Source of the DNA: Mytilus trossulus
Lineage: Eukaryota > Mollusca > Bivalvia > Mytilida > Mytilidae
Reading direction: 5' to 3'
DNA: 64,000 bases
NCBI RefSeq assembly: GCF_036588685.1
Contig: NC_086380.1
Coordinates: 66,600,180 to 66,664,179 of the forward strand
Every line of letters begins with the position of its first letter. Within the stretch, counting starts at the first letter, position 1. Shown here one piece after another: positions 52,725 through 64,000 of this stretch. The notes beneath the pieces are model-generated. The model searched no databases. It saw only the letters and a list, made by a program, of their open reading frames with translations, and had not been told where the DNA came from. Made by a program: the position numbers and the translations under genes.

Positions 52725-54033
52725 ACAACTGAAAACTGCCATTAAACCTAATATAAGGAAATGCATTGAATTTAATACAGCTATTCTAATAGTGTATGTT
52801 AAACAAAAGGATGGCTAGTGTGTTACTAGGTTTGATCATTGCTAAAATTATATGAAGCATGAATTAAATCCTTTATCCAATGAAATTTAAGTATTTGGGA
52901 AAAAAAATCATACTTGAAATATTTCAGTTTTATGTGTCAATGCAAACTGCTTCATTGAGTAAGCTTCTTTGATCATTTTGCAAGTAAACTGACCAAACAT
53001 TAAATGAACCTGCTATTTTTAGAAAAGCTCTAGTTTTAAAACAATTCTTTTTAACTATTAGTGCTATGAAATGTCTTAGAAGCCAACTTTTTTCTCTATC
53101 CTTTATCTATATTTTCCATTATTCTCAATTCTTCTTAGTATTGCCTGTTTTTCTATTCATATTTTGTCTTTTTCTGATCATTATTTCTCTTGCCCTTTAT
53201 TCTGTCCATTATTTCTATTCTGTAAGCGTCAAATGAATAGTTCAACCGCTTGTATATTATGAAAACAAGAAAATATGTGATTTAGCGGTTAAGAATTCAT
53301 AGGATTTATTAAACTTATGTTACAATGATACATGTGGATTAAAATGACATTGAATCCCATTGAAGTGTTTATACAAAAACATTTGTAGATGTGCTTATTT
53401 TTAAATGTTTTTTGTCTGTAAAATTTCAAAATACTGTACGAGTAATGAAAATGTTTTCTGTCACTACTCATATCAGTGGACTTCTAAAATTATTAAATAT
53501 ATATTTATTTACCATGCCTAAGAGGATGTTGAAATTACTGTATTTATGATAAGTTTTTTCATGATTATAATAAAAGTTACCAGTATATGACTGTATACTG
53601 TTTTTATTACATTATGACATTGCAATCTTTGATAACATTTCTTTCAACTGTCGAATTTACTATATTAAATATCAGTCAAAGGATACCAAATATCCTCTCT
53701 AGACTGTATACAAGTAAAAAAAAAAAAGGTGGATGAATCAAATGTTTTCCATTTTGCCTTTTTTGCAATATTGTCCGCTTGAACTTTTCTTGTGAAAATG
53801 TACTCTTAATGTTTTGATATTTGCCACCTTTGTATACAACTGGTAAATAAGTTCAAATTTTCACTTGAAACATCCCAATGCCACAATTGGTTCACAGTTT
53901 ATATTTTAATATGGAACAAAACTTTGCCAAAATTTCTTCATACCAGATTTATCTCAGAAGCTGTTTATTTTCAGAAAGAAATTTCGGTAATGTATACCAA
54001 TGCAAAACATGCACATTGTCATCACTATATACT

Positions 54034-54240
54034 GTGGATTCATTATTATTCGTTGGATACCAATTTTCGTGGATTTCGTGGGAACAGTTGAACCACGAAA
54101 TTAAATGTTCAACGAATGACAACTTTTAAATAGGCTTGTATGCAGACTTCGTCAAAACCACGAAATCAAATATCCACGAACATGTAAGTTTTCCTCAATC
54201 CACGAAAAATTGGTACCCACGAAAATAAATGAATCCACAG
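54034..54240. mobile_element. MITE, CTGTGGATTCAT family, best copy
   Basis: TA, CTGTGGATTCATTATTATTC, GATACCAATTTTCGTGG on the left and the matching inverted set on the right, TA. Tc1/mariner-like TA duplication. No transposase. Confidence 0.85.
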
Positions 54241-55148
54241 TAATAGAATTCTGGCAATGCAAACAACCTCTTACAGTATATATATATAGAAATAGACAAA
54301 ATATTGCTTCATATTATACACCATCTTACAACTTTTCATAACCTGGATAATATCTAACAGGTTAAAATTTCAAAATATGTAAATGAATCACACTGAACAT
54401 GGTTGAACATTTGTTTATGGCACATAATAGTGATGGCTTTCACAACATTTAAATAATGAACTCAGATGACAAATAAAATGTAAGTTTTCACAAAAATGTA
54501 GCACAAAGATGGCAGTGCCAACATAATATACAGTCTACAATTCAAACAAAACGTCTTCAAATTTACTACATAATTTCTTCAATTTTTTTTTTTTTTTTAT
54601 TAAGGGCAACATAAAAAGTTCAATGTGGATAAAAAACTTAATTCACATAGTTTTTTTCACTTAACCCCCCCCCCCCCCTTTACTAACTTAATTCGAGAAA
54701 AATTGATTCACTAATATGGATATATGTAAGATTGATTTTAGATAAACAAAAATTGCAGTAACTTTAATCCTCCACACAAATCTATTTAATAAAAGTTTTT
54801 TTTATCCTACATTCATCTTTTGATATGTCTTCCCTAAATCCATTGTATCTTTTTTACATATAATTTTTGAATCATAACAGTGTTTGCAATCAATACGAAC
54901 TCAAAAAAGTCTACTGTTTATACTGAAACTTCTTTTCAAACAAAGAAACCATTAGTAATTGATGAAAATGAAAAATGCTAGAAATTAACTGTTAATAGAA
55001 GTCATATTTTAAATATTTAAAGATGCTTAAAGAGAACTGATATAACTGACAAATAGATTTGACTAGATTATACTATGCCAGTTTTGTTTGGAAATAATAG
55101 CGATGAAATAAAACAAAGGTTCTACAATTTCCCATTAAAATATATAGT

Positions 55149-55765
55149 GGGAGATAATTCTATCCCATAATAATTACTGTTATCGTTCAATAATGTATTA
55201 TCAATTGTGGTAATTATCACACAAATAATACACTTGTATAATTCTATCAATATGGGGGATAACTCTATCACATAATAATTACACCATGTACACTTGTATA
55301 ATTCTATCAATATGGGAGATAACTCTATCACACAATAATTACACTCGTATAATTCTCAGTACGGGAGATAACTCTATCACACAATAATTACACTGGTATA
55401 ATTCTCAGTATGGGAGATAACTCTATCACACAATAATTACACTCCTATAATTCTCAGTATGGAAGATAACTCTATCACACAATGATTACACTCATATAAT
55501 TCTCAGTATGGGAGATAACTCTATCACACAATAATTACACTTGTATAATTCTCAGTATGGGAGATAACTCTATCACACAATAATTACACTCATATAATTC
55601 TCAGAATGGGAGATAACTCTATCACACAATAATTACACTCTTTAAATTCTATTAATATGGGAGATTACTCCATCACACAAGAATTCCTATCAATATGGGA
55701 GATAACTCTATCACACAATAATAAAATTACACTGGTATCATTCTATCATAATGGGAGATAACTAT
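55149..55765. repeat. 49-bp tandem array, about 12 units
   Basis: Unit GGGAGATAACTCTATCACAC then AATAATTACACTCGTATAAT. The period is about 49 bp, with longer units at both ends. Downstream of MNT on its transcribed strand. Confidence 0.9.
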
Positions 55766-55794
55766 ATCACACAATAATTACTCTGAGTATCATT

Positions 55795-55850
55795 CAATCA
55801 ATATATATGTACATGCACACACACACACATACACATATGTATGCTCTGTC
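55795..55850. repeat. Dinucleotide-rich microsatellite
   Basis: ATATATATGTACATGC followed by a CA run and TACACATATGTATG. Confidence 0.8.
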
Positions 55851-56099
55851 AGATAGATAACTCTGTTAAAATAAGCACTTACATACACAACATGATCTTT
55901 TACAAAAGTTTAAAAATGCAATTATAAATTATTGATGAAAACAAAATATCGTAATTTTTGTTCTGGCATTCATTTTATCACAAACAATTAATATAATAAC
56001 ATATGACAAGAATTCTACAATGATGCATGAACATTTCACTTAGAAAACCTGAATCGGAAGAAACTATCTATAACTAGTTAGAATGTCAAACTTCAAATG

Positions 56100-56840
56100 T
56101 TCAAGACTTATATCATTGAAATGTTCAAAGCAAATTACTTATGGAAAATTCTAAACAATTTGGAAAATCTTGCAACAAGCAGGACGGTCAATAATGAATA
56201 ATGATAAAAACTTTTCTAATTGCAAATTAAGAAATTAAACAAATACAATAGATAGAAAGGCACATCAAGTTGGGTGAAACATAAATAATGGTCTGATAAT
56301 TTCCAAAAGTACATTTTGTGTACACGTATAATTAACAGCATACACCAATGTACATACAAAATTAACATTTTCATGCTTGGCTTTACAACAATAATGTATG
56401 GATTTCTATTCAATCTAAGTTTAATAATATAAAACAAACTAATTTCTTATTTCTACTAATATATAGCTATAGAAAAAAATATATAAAGATATTTTCAAAT
56501 TTAACTTTTATGGAAATTTTAGGGCCAATGCCAAAATTATTACTGATACTCTATTATTTCAATTTTTAGACATTCTTTACAAGTATCTGTATCAAAAACA
56601 TATTAATTTTCCATTTTTAATACCATTTAAATATCAGTCACTGTGAAGCAAAATAATTTAATATTGGTTGATCTCAAATGAATATGAAATACTACACTAT
56701 TATACTGCACTGTGTACCATACCAAATATTAAATAATAACAATTTGTCAGTGAAGAAAGTAATTTTTTTATCAATTATGGGTAAGGAACGGTTTAAGTCA
56801 AAAGAAACAAAATTTAAAACACTAACATAAACTATGAGTG
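56100..56840 (-). other. Probable MNT 3' UTR
   Basis: AT-rich, no open frame of note, directly after the MNT stop. How far the UTR runs is unknown; the low-complexity region beyond about 55.8 kb makes a clear end hard to place. Confidence 0.35.
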
Positions 56841-57688
56841 CTATGAACCAGATGAAGGTTTTGTAATTGCCGTTGTAGTATTTATATTTGTTGTTGTAAC
56901 AACATTTGGTACTGAAACAACAACAAGCGGTTTAACAACTGATGGTATCATTGATTGAACTTGTCCAGCTTGTAACAACCCAGGCGTAAAGATTGGAATC
57001 TGTTTCAGCAACATCTGACTCAACTGGGCCTGTGTCAGTCCTGCTGCTCCCAGCTGTAGAGCTGGGGACATGGGAGACAGTAGCTGGGTACCAGGTGTCA
57101 TCTGAGCCAGAGACATAAGCTGGAGAGATGAAGAGCCTTGATTGGGTGTTGAAGTAAATACGGGAGATGGGGAACTAACGGTTGAATAACCCGATGGTAA
57201 TGATGTCCGTGGAATTGTCTGTGCCAATAATGCATTTAACGGTATATGTCCTGCCATTAGGTGAGGCGCAAACATTGGTCTCACGTTAGCCATTTGTGTT
57301 ACATTTTTAGCATGCTGATTGGCCTGTACACTTGTAACAGCGGCTGTCGGTACAACAGTTGTTCTCATAGGTGTTGCCACTCCTGTTGAATAAGTCACCG
57401 GATTAGTTTGAATAGTTGGTGTAAAACTAGTTACCACCGCATGGGACTGGTGCATACTGGTTACAGCTGGATTGGGTGTCACTAAGAGATGTTGTGTGTT
57501 TGGTAATCCTTTGCCTACAGGCTGTACCTGGAATGTTGTCATGGGTAACGACAGGCCAGCGTTAGCCATTTTACTGATTGCCTGTAATTGTGCATTCGGA
57601 TTGGACATATGTGTATTCAGAGGGGTAAAAGTGAATGTCGGTCTGGCATTTGTCACGGGTCTGGTGATGCTTGAAGTCACAGAAGTTG
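56841..57688 (-). CDS. MNT: MNT last coding exon
   Basis: 282 codons including the stop TAG at 56841-56843. Rich in Thr, Gln, Pro and Val; no named domain. Ends TTTAITKPSSGS. Acceptor TTTTCAG. The two leading bases complete the codon left by the preceding exon. Confidence 0.9.
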
Positions 57689-60600
57689 CTGAAAACCAAA
57701 ATATAATGAATATACTTCAACTATTAAACTGATGGTCGTTTCATAAAAACAAACATAGTACTTTGAAAATGTATTGACAATCTATAATTAAGATTTTTTA
57801 AGTGCCTTTCCTAAATGTCATATGTACTTTTTAATTGTGGCGGTGGTTGAGGTAAGGTTAAATATATCATTAGAATAGCACATTCTGACATAATCCTAAT
57901 CAAACATCAAAGGGACATAATCCTAATCAAACATCAAAGGGACATAATCCTAATCAAACATCAAAGGGACATAATCCTAATCAAACATCAAAGGACAAAT
58001 TTTGTGACAACGACCAATGGGAGTTGATTTAGACACTTTAGACTATTTGTTTTAAGTTTGTTCCTATTGAACTTGAAACAACATGTTTTCTTATTTTAAA
58101 AATAAATAAAATTTCTTACTAAATACTGAATGAATAAATTTTGAAGATCTTTCTCATCCAAATTGTTCGATTGTCACAAAGTTTTAGACACATAGCTACT
58201 TTGCAAAGTTCTACTCAAAATATAACTTTTCAGCATCACACACTACAATATTTTCAAACAATACTGAGAATTTATTATTAATCCAATATCGAATAGAGTG
58301 GATTTTGTAAGTGTAATGGTGAACCAGGAATTTAAATGTTCAAACACTGAAAGTACAATTTTTCTTTAAGCTTGTATGCAGATTTTGAAACTCATCAAAA
58401 CTAAATATTCACAAAAATAAAATGTGTCCACAATTCAAGAAAATAAATCAATCCAAAGAACATATTACTATTACCTAATTGTGCTTTCTGTTGTCTCTGA
58501 AGCATCTGTCTTTGGTTCAGTGTGTGGGCCAATAATTGTGTCACTGGTGTACGAGCTGGAAAATGGCTCAACGGTATATAAGGATTGGGGCTGATTGTTG
58601 TCGATGCTTTGTTACAGTTGACAAAGGATGGTGGCGCCACTTTGGGATGAGCTGGGACTATTGTGTTGGTCACCCTGACAACATCACTGGAAATAGATGT
58701 TGATGCTGGCTGGGTTAAATGAATTGTTCCTTTGGTTGGCGATCGTTTCAATTGACCTGCTAAAATAAAGAAAGCCATGATAAGTGGGTGACACAAATAG
58801 CAGAAAAAAAGTATCAACCTGCGTGACATCACAAGGTATAGCTAGGTATCTTTAAAGTATTGTACAATATGTAGGTAAACTAGATGTCTATTATTGAACA
58901 GTTTTTGTTGAATACTGTGAATTTGTTTTTGTTTGCTGGATATTAATTTTTCTGGATTAAGATCGTAAAATTTAAACTGGAATTTATGTATTCAACTTAG
59001 TGCAAATATTCTCAAGGGTTTAATGCAGAATTCAAAATCACAAAATTCAGCATCCAGAAAAACACAATATTTTGTTCTAGGTATCCACAGTAATTGAATT
59101 TTGGTCTACTTTAAATGACTAAGATATTCCTCACATCTTTCCATTTCATACCTATGCAGTAGGGGTTTTGCTCATTGTTGAAGGCCATACAGTAAGACAT
59201 AGCCTCTTGCTTCTCTGTTATTTTGTTCTCTGGTAGAGAGTTGTCTCATTGGCGATCAAACTCTTTTTTCATTTTTAAAAAGAATAAATCTAATTATATT
59301 TTATCATTACAATACTTACTTGTATAAAGTTTGTAGGGGCCCCTTCCAGGGAGTTCCTCATTGTCTTCCTCACTACATATTGGACTGCCTTGTTCTGAAT
59401 AAACATTGCAAACATTATTCATTTGTATAAAGATAACAAATTCAATATACTAACTGCATTGACACTTGCCAGGTGAGAAGGATTTTAATGCAGTTAAGCC
59501 CATTGAAAAGGGAAAATGCACAGTTCTAATGTTGTCAATATGTTTATGAATTGTTATTTTAATAAATATGTTGTTGGTAAATTCTGAATAGTTTAGTGTG
59601 CAGCTACATATTTGACTGTAAATGTAAAATGACATTTAAATGTCTTTCTGATTGTTTGTGACACATCATTGTTGTCTATGATGAATTTCAGATTAGATCC
59701 TTTATTTTTCCTTTTTTTCCCTGATGAAGGTGTTGAAATGAATGATATAAAAAGAAGAAAATTAAATCTTAAAGACTATCCTGACATTACAATTACCAAA
59801 ATGTCTAACAATTAAGTTTCTCTGATTATTCACTGAATAATAATTTAATATGGTTATCATCCAATTACATGGTTTTTTTTATTCAATCATACATTTTACC
59901 AGATGAATTCATCTGTCCAAAGTTTGGAACTTGTGTGTCACATGATATTTGAACCGGATTTAATCAAACTGTCTCACCTGTAGCAGTGGAAGTAGAATTA
60001 GAGTCTTGCTCCTCTGCATCTACTTTCCAATGGTCAAGGTCAACTTCTATGTTCAGACGTGACAATTCTCCTTTTAACGAAGCCAATCTTTCCTGTAGAA
60101 ATATCTTTTCTTTTGCCAGTCGCTGCATTTCAAATTCATATTCCTTCTCTTTCCTCCTCAAAGCCTAAAACACAAAGATTAACCTCTTTTATTACAATAA
60201 ACGTATTTACATTTTTAGTATTAGCTGTATTTTGACACCGAATGACCTTAGATTTACTAAGAATCACCTTTTGACGTCATACAACTATCGCTTTTTAATT
60301 GTGATGTCAAATGTTTTGAATTATGGTGTCAAAGTTTACGGGAATCTGTGTGATTACGTAATGGCGGCCAAATTTTCATACCAGTGACGTGTAAATACGT
60401 CTATTACCAAATGAACAGCTGCACTAACAAGACAAAGAGACTTCATTAAGCATATTGAAATTGTTGCAAGAATAAATGAATGGAACATTTCAATGGCATT
60501 AAATAATCATAAGCAAATAAAATAGCTCTGCAAATAACAAAGTAAGAGAATAACACCACAATATGTATATCCCGTTTTTACATGCAAATAAAATTTATTA

Positions 60601-62588
60601 AATCTATCTGATCAAAAATCAAAGTCGCACTTAGACATAACTTTTTCTACACTATAAAGTTATGAGAGAGAGAAAATATGTTTGTCTGAATTTCTGACGT
60701 TTATACCTGGATATAACGAAGGGAGCCTCTCAAAATACCAAGATTGGATGTTCGCTTGTCTTCTAACGTTGGAATCTGCTTCTTTAAGTAATCAAAGCAT
60801 TCTTTTAAGTGAGCTCTCCTGTAAAAGTATAATTTATCAAACATTGTTTTCTAAACCAGTAATTATTTTAAATTCATAAAATACTTTTTGTTTATAATTG
60901 TTAAAGTGTTGGTCACATACAACAGAAATAATGAAGTCTGTACATGTACATGTTTAATTGCAAGTATGGCTTTAAGTATAAACTGCACGGTTGTCTCATC
61001 TGAGATATTTTTCTTTTAGAACTATTGTTGCTGCTTCTCCACCTATTGTTCATCAGCAAATAAGAGTAATACATGTAATAGCAAATATAACAGATTAAAT
61101 TGTTTCTAGATCGATATAATTTATATAAGAAGATGTGGGAAAGAGTGCCAACTCTCCATCCACATACCTGTCAACAGACCTGTATTCTGCGGGTGTGACC
61201 CGAGATTTTTACAATTCTGAGGGATTGCCAGAGACACCCGCCAGTCATTGAATAATTGGAAATTCTGAAAATGACCCGTTTTCATCTGGATTTCTTTTGA
61301 ACTTTGATTTAAATTTTAAAGAAAAATGTACCCTAAATACTGAAATTCAGCTCGAAAAAATGTGTACGCGTTATGACCTGAGATTTCATTCTTCAATGCA
61401 GGTCATTACCTGCATTTTCACGGTCACATGTTGACAGGTATGCATCCAATTCTGTTCTTTTACTTTTTGTGTTTTTTCTGTGCATGTTTCGATTTTAGTG
61501 TCATAGACAGATAGCCCATATACATTGTACTTAAGCATTGAGGCAAACAAAAGTAAGAGAAAGAAAACAAAATTTCAGAAGTTTTCCATTTGTAAATGGG
61601 TGCATAGTCTAGAACAGTAAAAGTGATGTCACCAAAATTCAAAACTTTATTGGTGTTTTGTGGTAATTAGCATTGTGTACAAAATTTGTAAAATTTACTT
61701 GTTTAACTAAAATTAGCAGTTAGAGAACAGAAACATGTTATGTCCCCTCAGCTTGGAGCGGGCATAAAAATGCCTTCCTACCTACCTGTACCTGCTGTCT
61801 CAACCTTTTGAGAAGGGTTTGAGCAACCAAAATATTTTAAATCGTGCATCATGGCCCAAATTATTTTACAGAAGTTACACAGATCATGTAGGTAGAATAT
61901 GAAGATCAGTGTCAAAATAATACTAAGAATATAGCTGTATTAGCAGTCATAAACCAAGAAGAGATTCTGACATCAACCTTCGAATTTTAATATTTAAAAC
62001 AGCATTTGGTCAAGAAATTGGAGCAAAACAATTCAACAATATCCATGAACATGATGAACTCTGATAATTATGTGTTTACATGTATATAGCATTAGGTCAA
62101 ATAAAAATATGTGTGGTTCCAGTCACATACTTTTGAAAAAAGGGTTGATAGGTAGGCAAACTTTTTTTTATTTTTTTTATTTCGGATTGTCAAAATCCGG
62201 AAAAAAATCGTGTGTTTACTGAAATTGTTTCTGGTATTACACATGTCAATACCAGAAGTCAGACATTTTAAAAGTGTTTGATTGCAAAATAAAGACAGTC
62301 ATTTACGTTTTTCATTAATTTTGTTGCATTTTGACAACAAATTGTTATGAATTCTTGCATTTTATCAATAACAGATACTTCTGATGGAAATTCAGATGAC
62401 AGAAATCTACAAATTTTACATTATTTTAAATAATCCTCAAAATTTGAATGTTTGAAATTTATTATTCAGAAATGAAGAAAAAAATTCTAGGGTCGGTCGG
62501 GTTACTGGAACCACACATATATTTTTATTTGGCCTTACAAGGTTACCTGTTTTTCTCCAATTTGTTGTGAACTTCTCTTGTTCCAGCC
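56841..62588 (-). CDS. MNT: MNT, MAX-network bHLH-zipper repressor, 3' six exons (N-terminus outside window)
   Basis: Exons 62547-62588, 60707-60818, 59978-60164, 59320-59394, 58475-58759 and 56841-57688 join in one frame. The basic region is TREVHNKLEKNRRAHLKECF. The HLH follows with FDYLKKQIPTLEDKRTSNLG and RGSLRYIQ. The zipper is LRRKEKEYEFEMQRLAKEKI. This order and wording are those of MNT. The E/R residues of the basic region that read E-box DNA are present. The rest is Gln/Thr/Pro-rich and loosely conserved, ending ITKPSSGS. MNT pairs with MAX and recruits SIN3 through an N-terminal motif that is not in the window and must lie upstream. The gene is partial at the right edge, not truncated. 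Confidence 0.93.
57882..57993. repeat. 27-bp tandem repeat, four copies
   Basis: GACATAATCCTAATCAAACA then TCAAAGG, nearly identical copies, in the last MNT intron. Confidence 0.93.
58277..58434. repeat. Old CTGTGGATTCAT-family MITE
   Basis: TTTAAGCTTGTATGCAG and AAATATTCACAAAAATAAAA match the interior of 54034-54240. Confidence 0.5.
58475..58759 (-). CDS. MNT: MNT exon: Thr/Pro/Gln-rich region
   Basis: GQLKRSPTKGTIHLTQPAS, then LLAHTLNQRQMLQRQQKAQL. Acceptor TATTTTAG, donor TTAG|GTAATA. Confidence 0.88.
58914..59094. repeat. Old CTGTGGATTCAT-family MITE
   Basis: TACTGTGAATTTGTTTTTG on the left, GTATCCACAGTAATT on the right. Confidence 0.55.
59155..59275 (+). repeat. Dispersed repeat, TTTTGCTCATTGTTGAAGGC family
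   Basis: GGGGTTTTGCTCATTGTTGA through TTGTCTCATTGGCGATCAAA. Confidence 0.65.
59320..59394 (-). CDS. MNT: MNT exon: acidic linker
   Basis: 75 nt, QGSPICSEEDNEELPGRGPY then KLYT. Acceptor TATTCAG, donor CAA|GTAAGT. Confidence 0.88.
59978..60164 (-). CDS. MNT: MNT exon: leucine zipper
   Basis: ALRRKEKEYEFEMQRLAKEK, FLQERLASLKGELSRLNIEV, ending STSTAT. Heptad leucines are visible. Donor ACAG|GTGAGA. Confidence 0.95.
60707..60818 (-). CDS. MNT: MNT exon: helix-loop-helix
   Basis: RAHLKECFDYLKKQIPTLED and KRTSNLGILRGSLRYIQ. Acceptor TTTTACAG, donor CAG|GTATAA, phase 0 at the 3' end. Confidence 0.95.
61164..61441. mobile_element. 278-bp MITE with 13-bp inverted ends
   Basis: ATACCTGTCAACA at the left, TGTTGACAGGTAT at the right. 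Flanks CCATCCAC and GCATCCAA look like a worn 8-bp duplication, as in hAT elements. In an MNT intron. Confidence 0.75.
62095..62534. mobile_element. PIF/Harbinger-type MITE beside the MNT basic-region exon, TTA duplication
   Basis: GGTCAAATAAAAATATGTGT at the left and, inverted, GGCCAAATAAAAATATATGT at the right. TTA on both sides (62092-62094, 62535-62537). Same family as 34008-34244. Confidence 0.82.
62547..62588 (-). CDS. MNT: MNT exon: basic region
   Basis: 42 nt, GTREVHNKLEKN plus shared codons. Acceptor ATTTTAG, donor ACAG|GTAACC. A MITE ends at 62534, about 10 bp into the following intron. Confidence 0.92.
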
Positions 62589-62599
62589 CTAAAATAATA

Positions 62600-64000
62600 A
62601 AATAATAAGTTAAAATATATATGCAACAGGAGTTAGTTTGGAGTGCTAATTATAAGAAACCAGGTTGAACTTGATCTTATAATGTCAAATGAATGTGTTT
62701 TTCATTTGCCAATGCTTTTATGTGCATTCTACTAATTACGTCATACATTGTATATTATGTATATCATGTACAGGGATGTATCATTTGTATTACATTCTAA
62801 ATAATTTATGATTTTCATAATGGATAAAAACAAACAGAATTTACATGGTCTTGTATGCTCACAGGAAGGTTCATTTTAAATTTTAGAAAGCCTTGATTTA
62901 CAGTTCTAAAGAAAAATGTGACTAAATTTTACACATGGCAATTTTGTGTGAAGAATATATATAAAATGTTCTTTAATCAATGAATTGGAGAGTTATGATG
63001 TCAAACAGTATTAAGCATGCTCACATACAATATGCATTAATCTAATGAAATTCTCAAGAAAAAGTTGCTAAGAAAAGTTAAACCAAAAATACATGGGACA
63101 GAAGGACATAACTATACAATAATATACAAAAAAACAGACAGAAAGTAACAAATAATAGCTTTCGAAATTGTTTTAAAATCTAGAACTAAGTTCTTTTTAT
63201 TCAGTTGCTGAAATTGTTTTCAAGTACGGTACCGTATTGATCATGTTGATGGAAGAAGATTTTCAAAAATTGTATAAATCATGCAAAGGATACCGTTACA
63301 TTTTTAGAAACCATGAAGCCATTAAATACAAATGAACTGAGCCATTTTTACTGGTTTTTTTTTACAATATTTGTTCATTATTGATTTTTTTTAATTAAAT
63401 TTAGTTTAAAAGGTGTTGATAAAAAAAAAAGTTCAAGAACAAAAACAAAAATTGTTCTTAGATGATAAGCATGATAAGTGTTTTCTTCTTCAAATTGTTG
63501 GAAGAAATTTTTTTTTTTTATTTTCAAAAAGGTTCAAGGATTGGACATCTAGTTTAGAGAAGAATTTGTAAAAGTTCTCTCATGTATCATTTATTATTAT
63601 TATCATCGTGTAATGTGTTTTCGTACTAATAACAATTTTCACTGCTTACGGTTTTTACTGTTGAGTTTTTATTTAAGTGTTTACTCAAATTTAAAAAGCA
63701 TGTCCTGTAGATTGATTTTAGGTATCTAGTTTTTTTGTCAATGATTTCTACGATTTTTTACTGTTTCCGATTATTTTGCGATTTTTGTATGTCAAAAAAA
63801 CGGCGTCATATGTTTTCGTATGAAATAAAAATTGGATCAGTACACGGAGAGGAAATGACTACAAAATCCGGAAATAATTTTTTTCTAAAGTCGTGGTTCT
63901 GGTGATCGCTTGAATCATAAAAAAAGTTATTATATACTTTTCAGTACTGAAAATTACTAGTAAATAGTGTAAGTTTGGTGTTTCGTGTGATGAAATTTTT
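62600..64000. other. MNT intron or upstream sequence, no exon seen
   Basis: AT-rich. I looked for the SIN3-binding N-terminus of MNT on the minus strand and found none. Likely the long intron before the basic-region exon. Confidence 0.5.

Noticed and set aside
51360..55130. Entire stretch as MNT 3' UTR
   Set aside because: An AATAAA on the minus strand near 51380 is possible, but several MITEs and no transcript evidence make this too weak to call.
55149..55765. CRISPR-like array
   Set aside because: The whole 49-bp unit repeats with no unique spacers, in a eukaryotic genome. The same holds for the 39-bp, 27-bp and 99-bp arrays.
57472..57732. 86-codon plus-strand frame
   Set aside because: Antisense to the last MNT coding exon.
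62600..64000. MNT N-terminal exon with SIN3-binding motif
   Set aside because: Minus-strand frames were read through; no leucine-rich amphipathic N-terminus of the MNT type was seen.

Overview
The window is eukaryotic nuclear DNA. It is AT-rich, carries multi-exon genes with GT-AG introns, and is dominated by dispersed repeats. The repeat families, the very long AT-rich introns and the gene content point to a bivalve mollusc, most likely a mussel of the genus Mytilus. That species call is an inference from repeat families I recognise, not from a search.

Three protein genes are supported exon by exon. (1) LRRC43, minus strand, 36044 down to 5544: 22 exons with an unbroken reading frame across every junction, 861 predicted residues. 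It has a leucine-rich-repeat core and a long Lys/Ser-rich tail built from small in-frame exons. (2) ARL6IP4 (SRp25/SRrp37 family), plus strand, 36437 to 41161: 5 exons, 213 residues, head to head with LRRC43 across about 390 bp that should hold a shared promoter. (3) MNT, the MAX-network transcriptional repressor, minus strand, 62588 down to 56841: 6 exons seen, covering bHLH, leucine zipper and the C-terminal half. Its N-terminal exons lie beyond the right edge.

Between and inside the genes is a dense record of mobile DNA. 1.3-3.5 kb holds a reverse-transcriptase relic split by a 1.6-kb inverted-repeat element with a 6-bp target duplication, itself split by another repeat. 18.4-19.5 kb is the 3' end of a retroelement whose 5'-truncated copies recur across the window. 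42.0-46.0 kb is a decayed Ty1/copia-like LTR retrotransposon with LTRs, tRNA-primer site, gag zinc knuckle and RNase H remnant. Nested in it are a second RT relic and a tandem array of about 360-bp retrozyme units carrying hammerhead ribozymes. 49.3-50.05 kb is a broken gene with DUF4326-like and PC4-like parts. Several MITE families with clear target duplications (TTA/TAA, TTAA, TA) are scattered through introns and flanks.

The most notable structures are: eight copies, at exactly 99-bp spacing, of the 3' splice site and first 69 nt of LRRC43 exon 9; the tandem hammerhead retrozyme array; the run of symmetric phase-1 micro-exons in the LRRC43 tail, one with a GC splice donor; and a Harbinger-type MITE ending 10 bp from the splice donor of the MNT basic-region exon.
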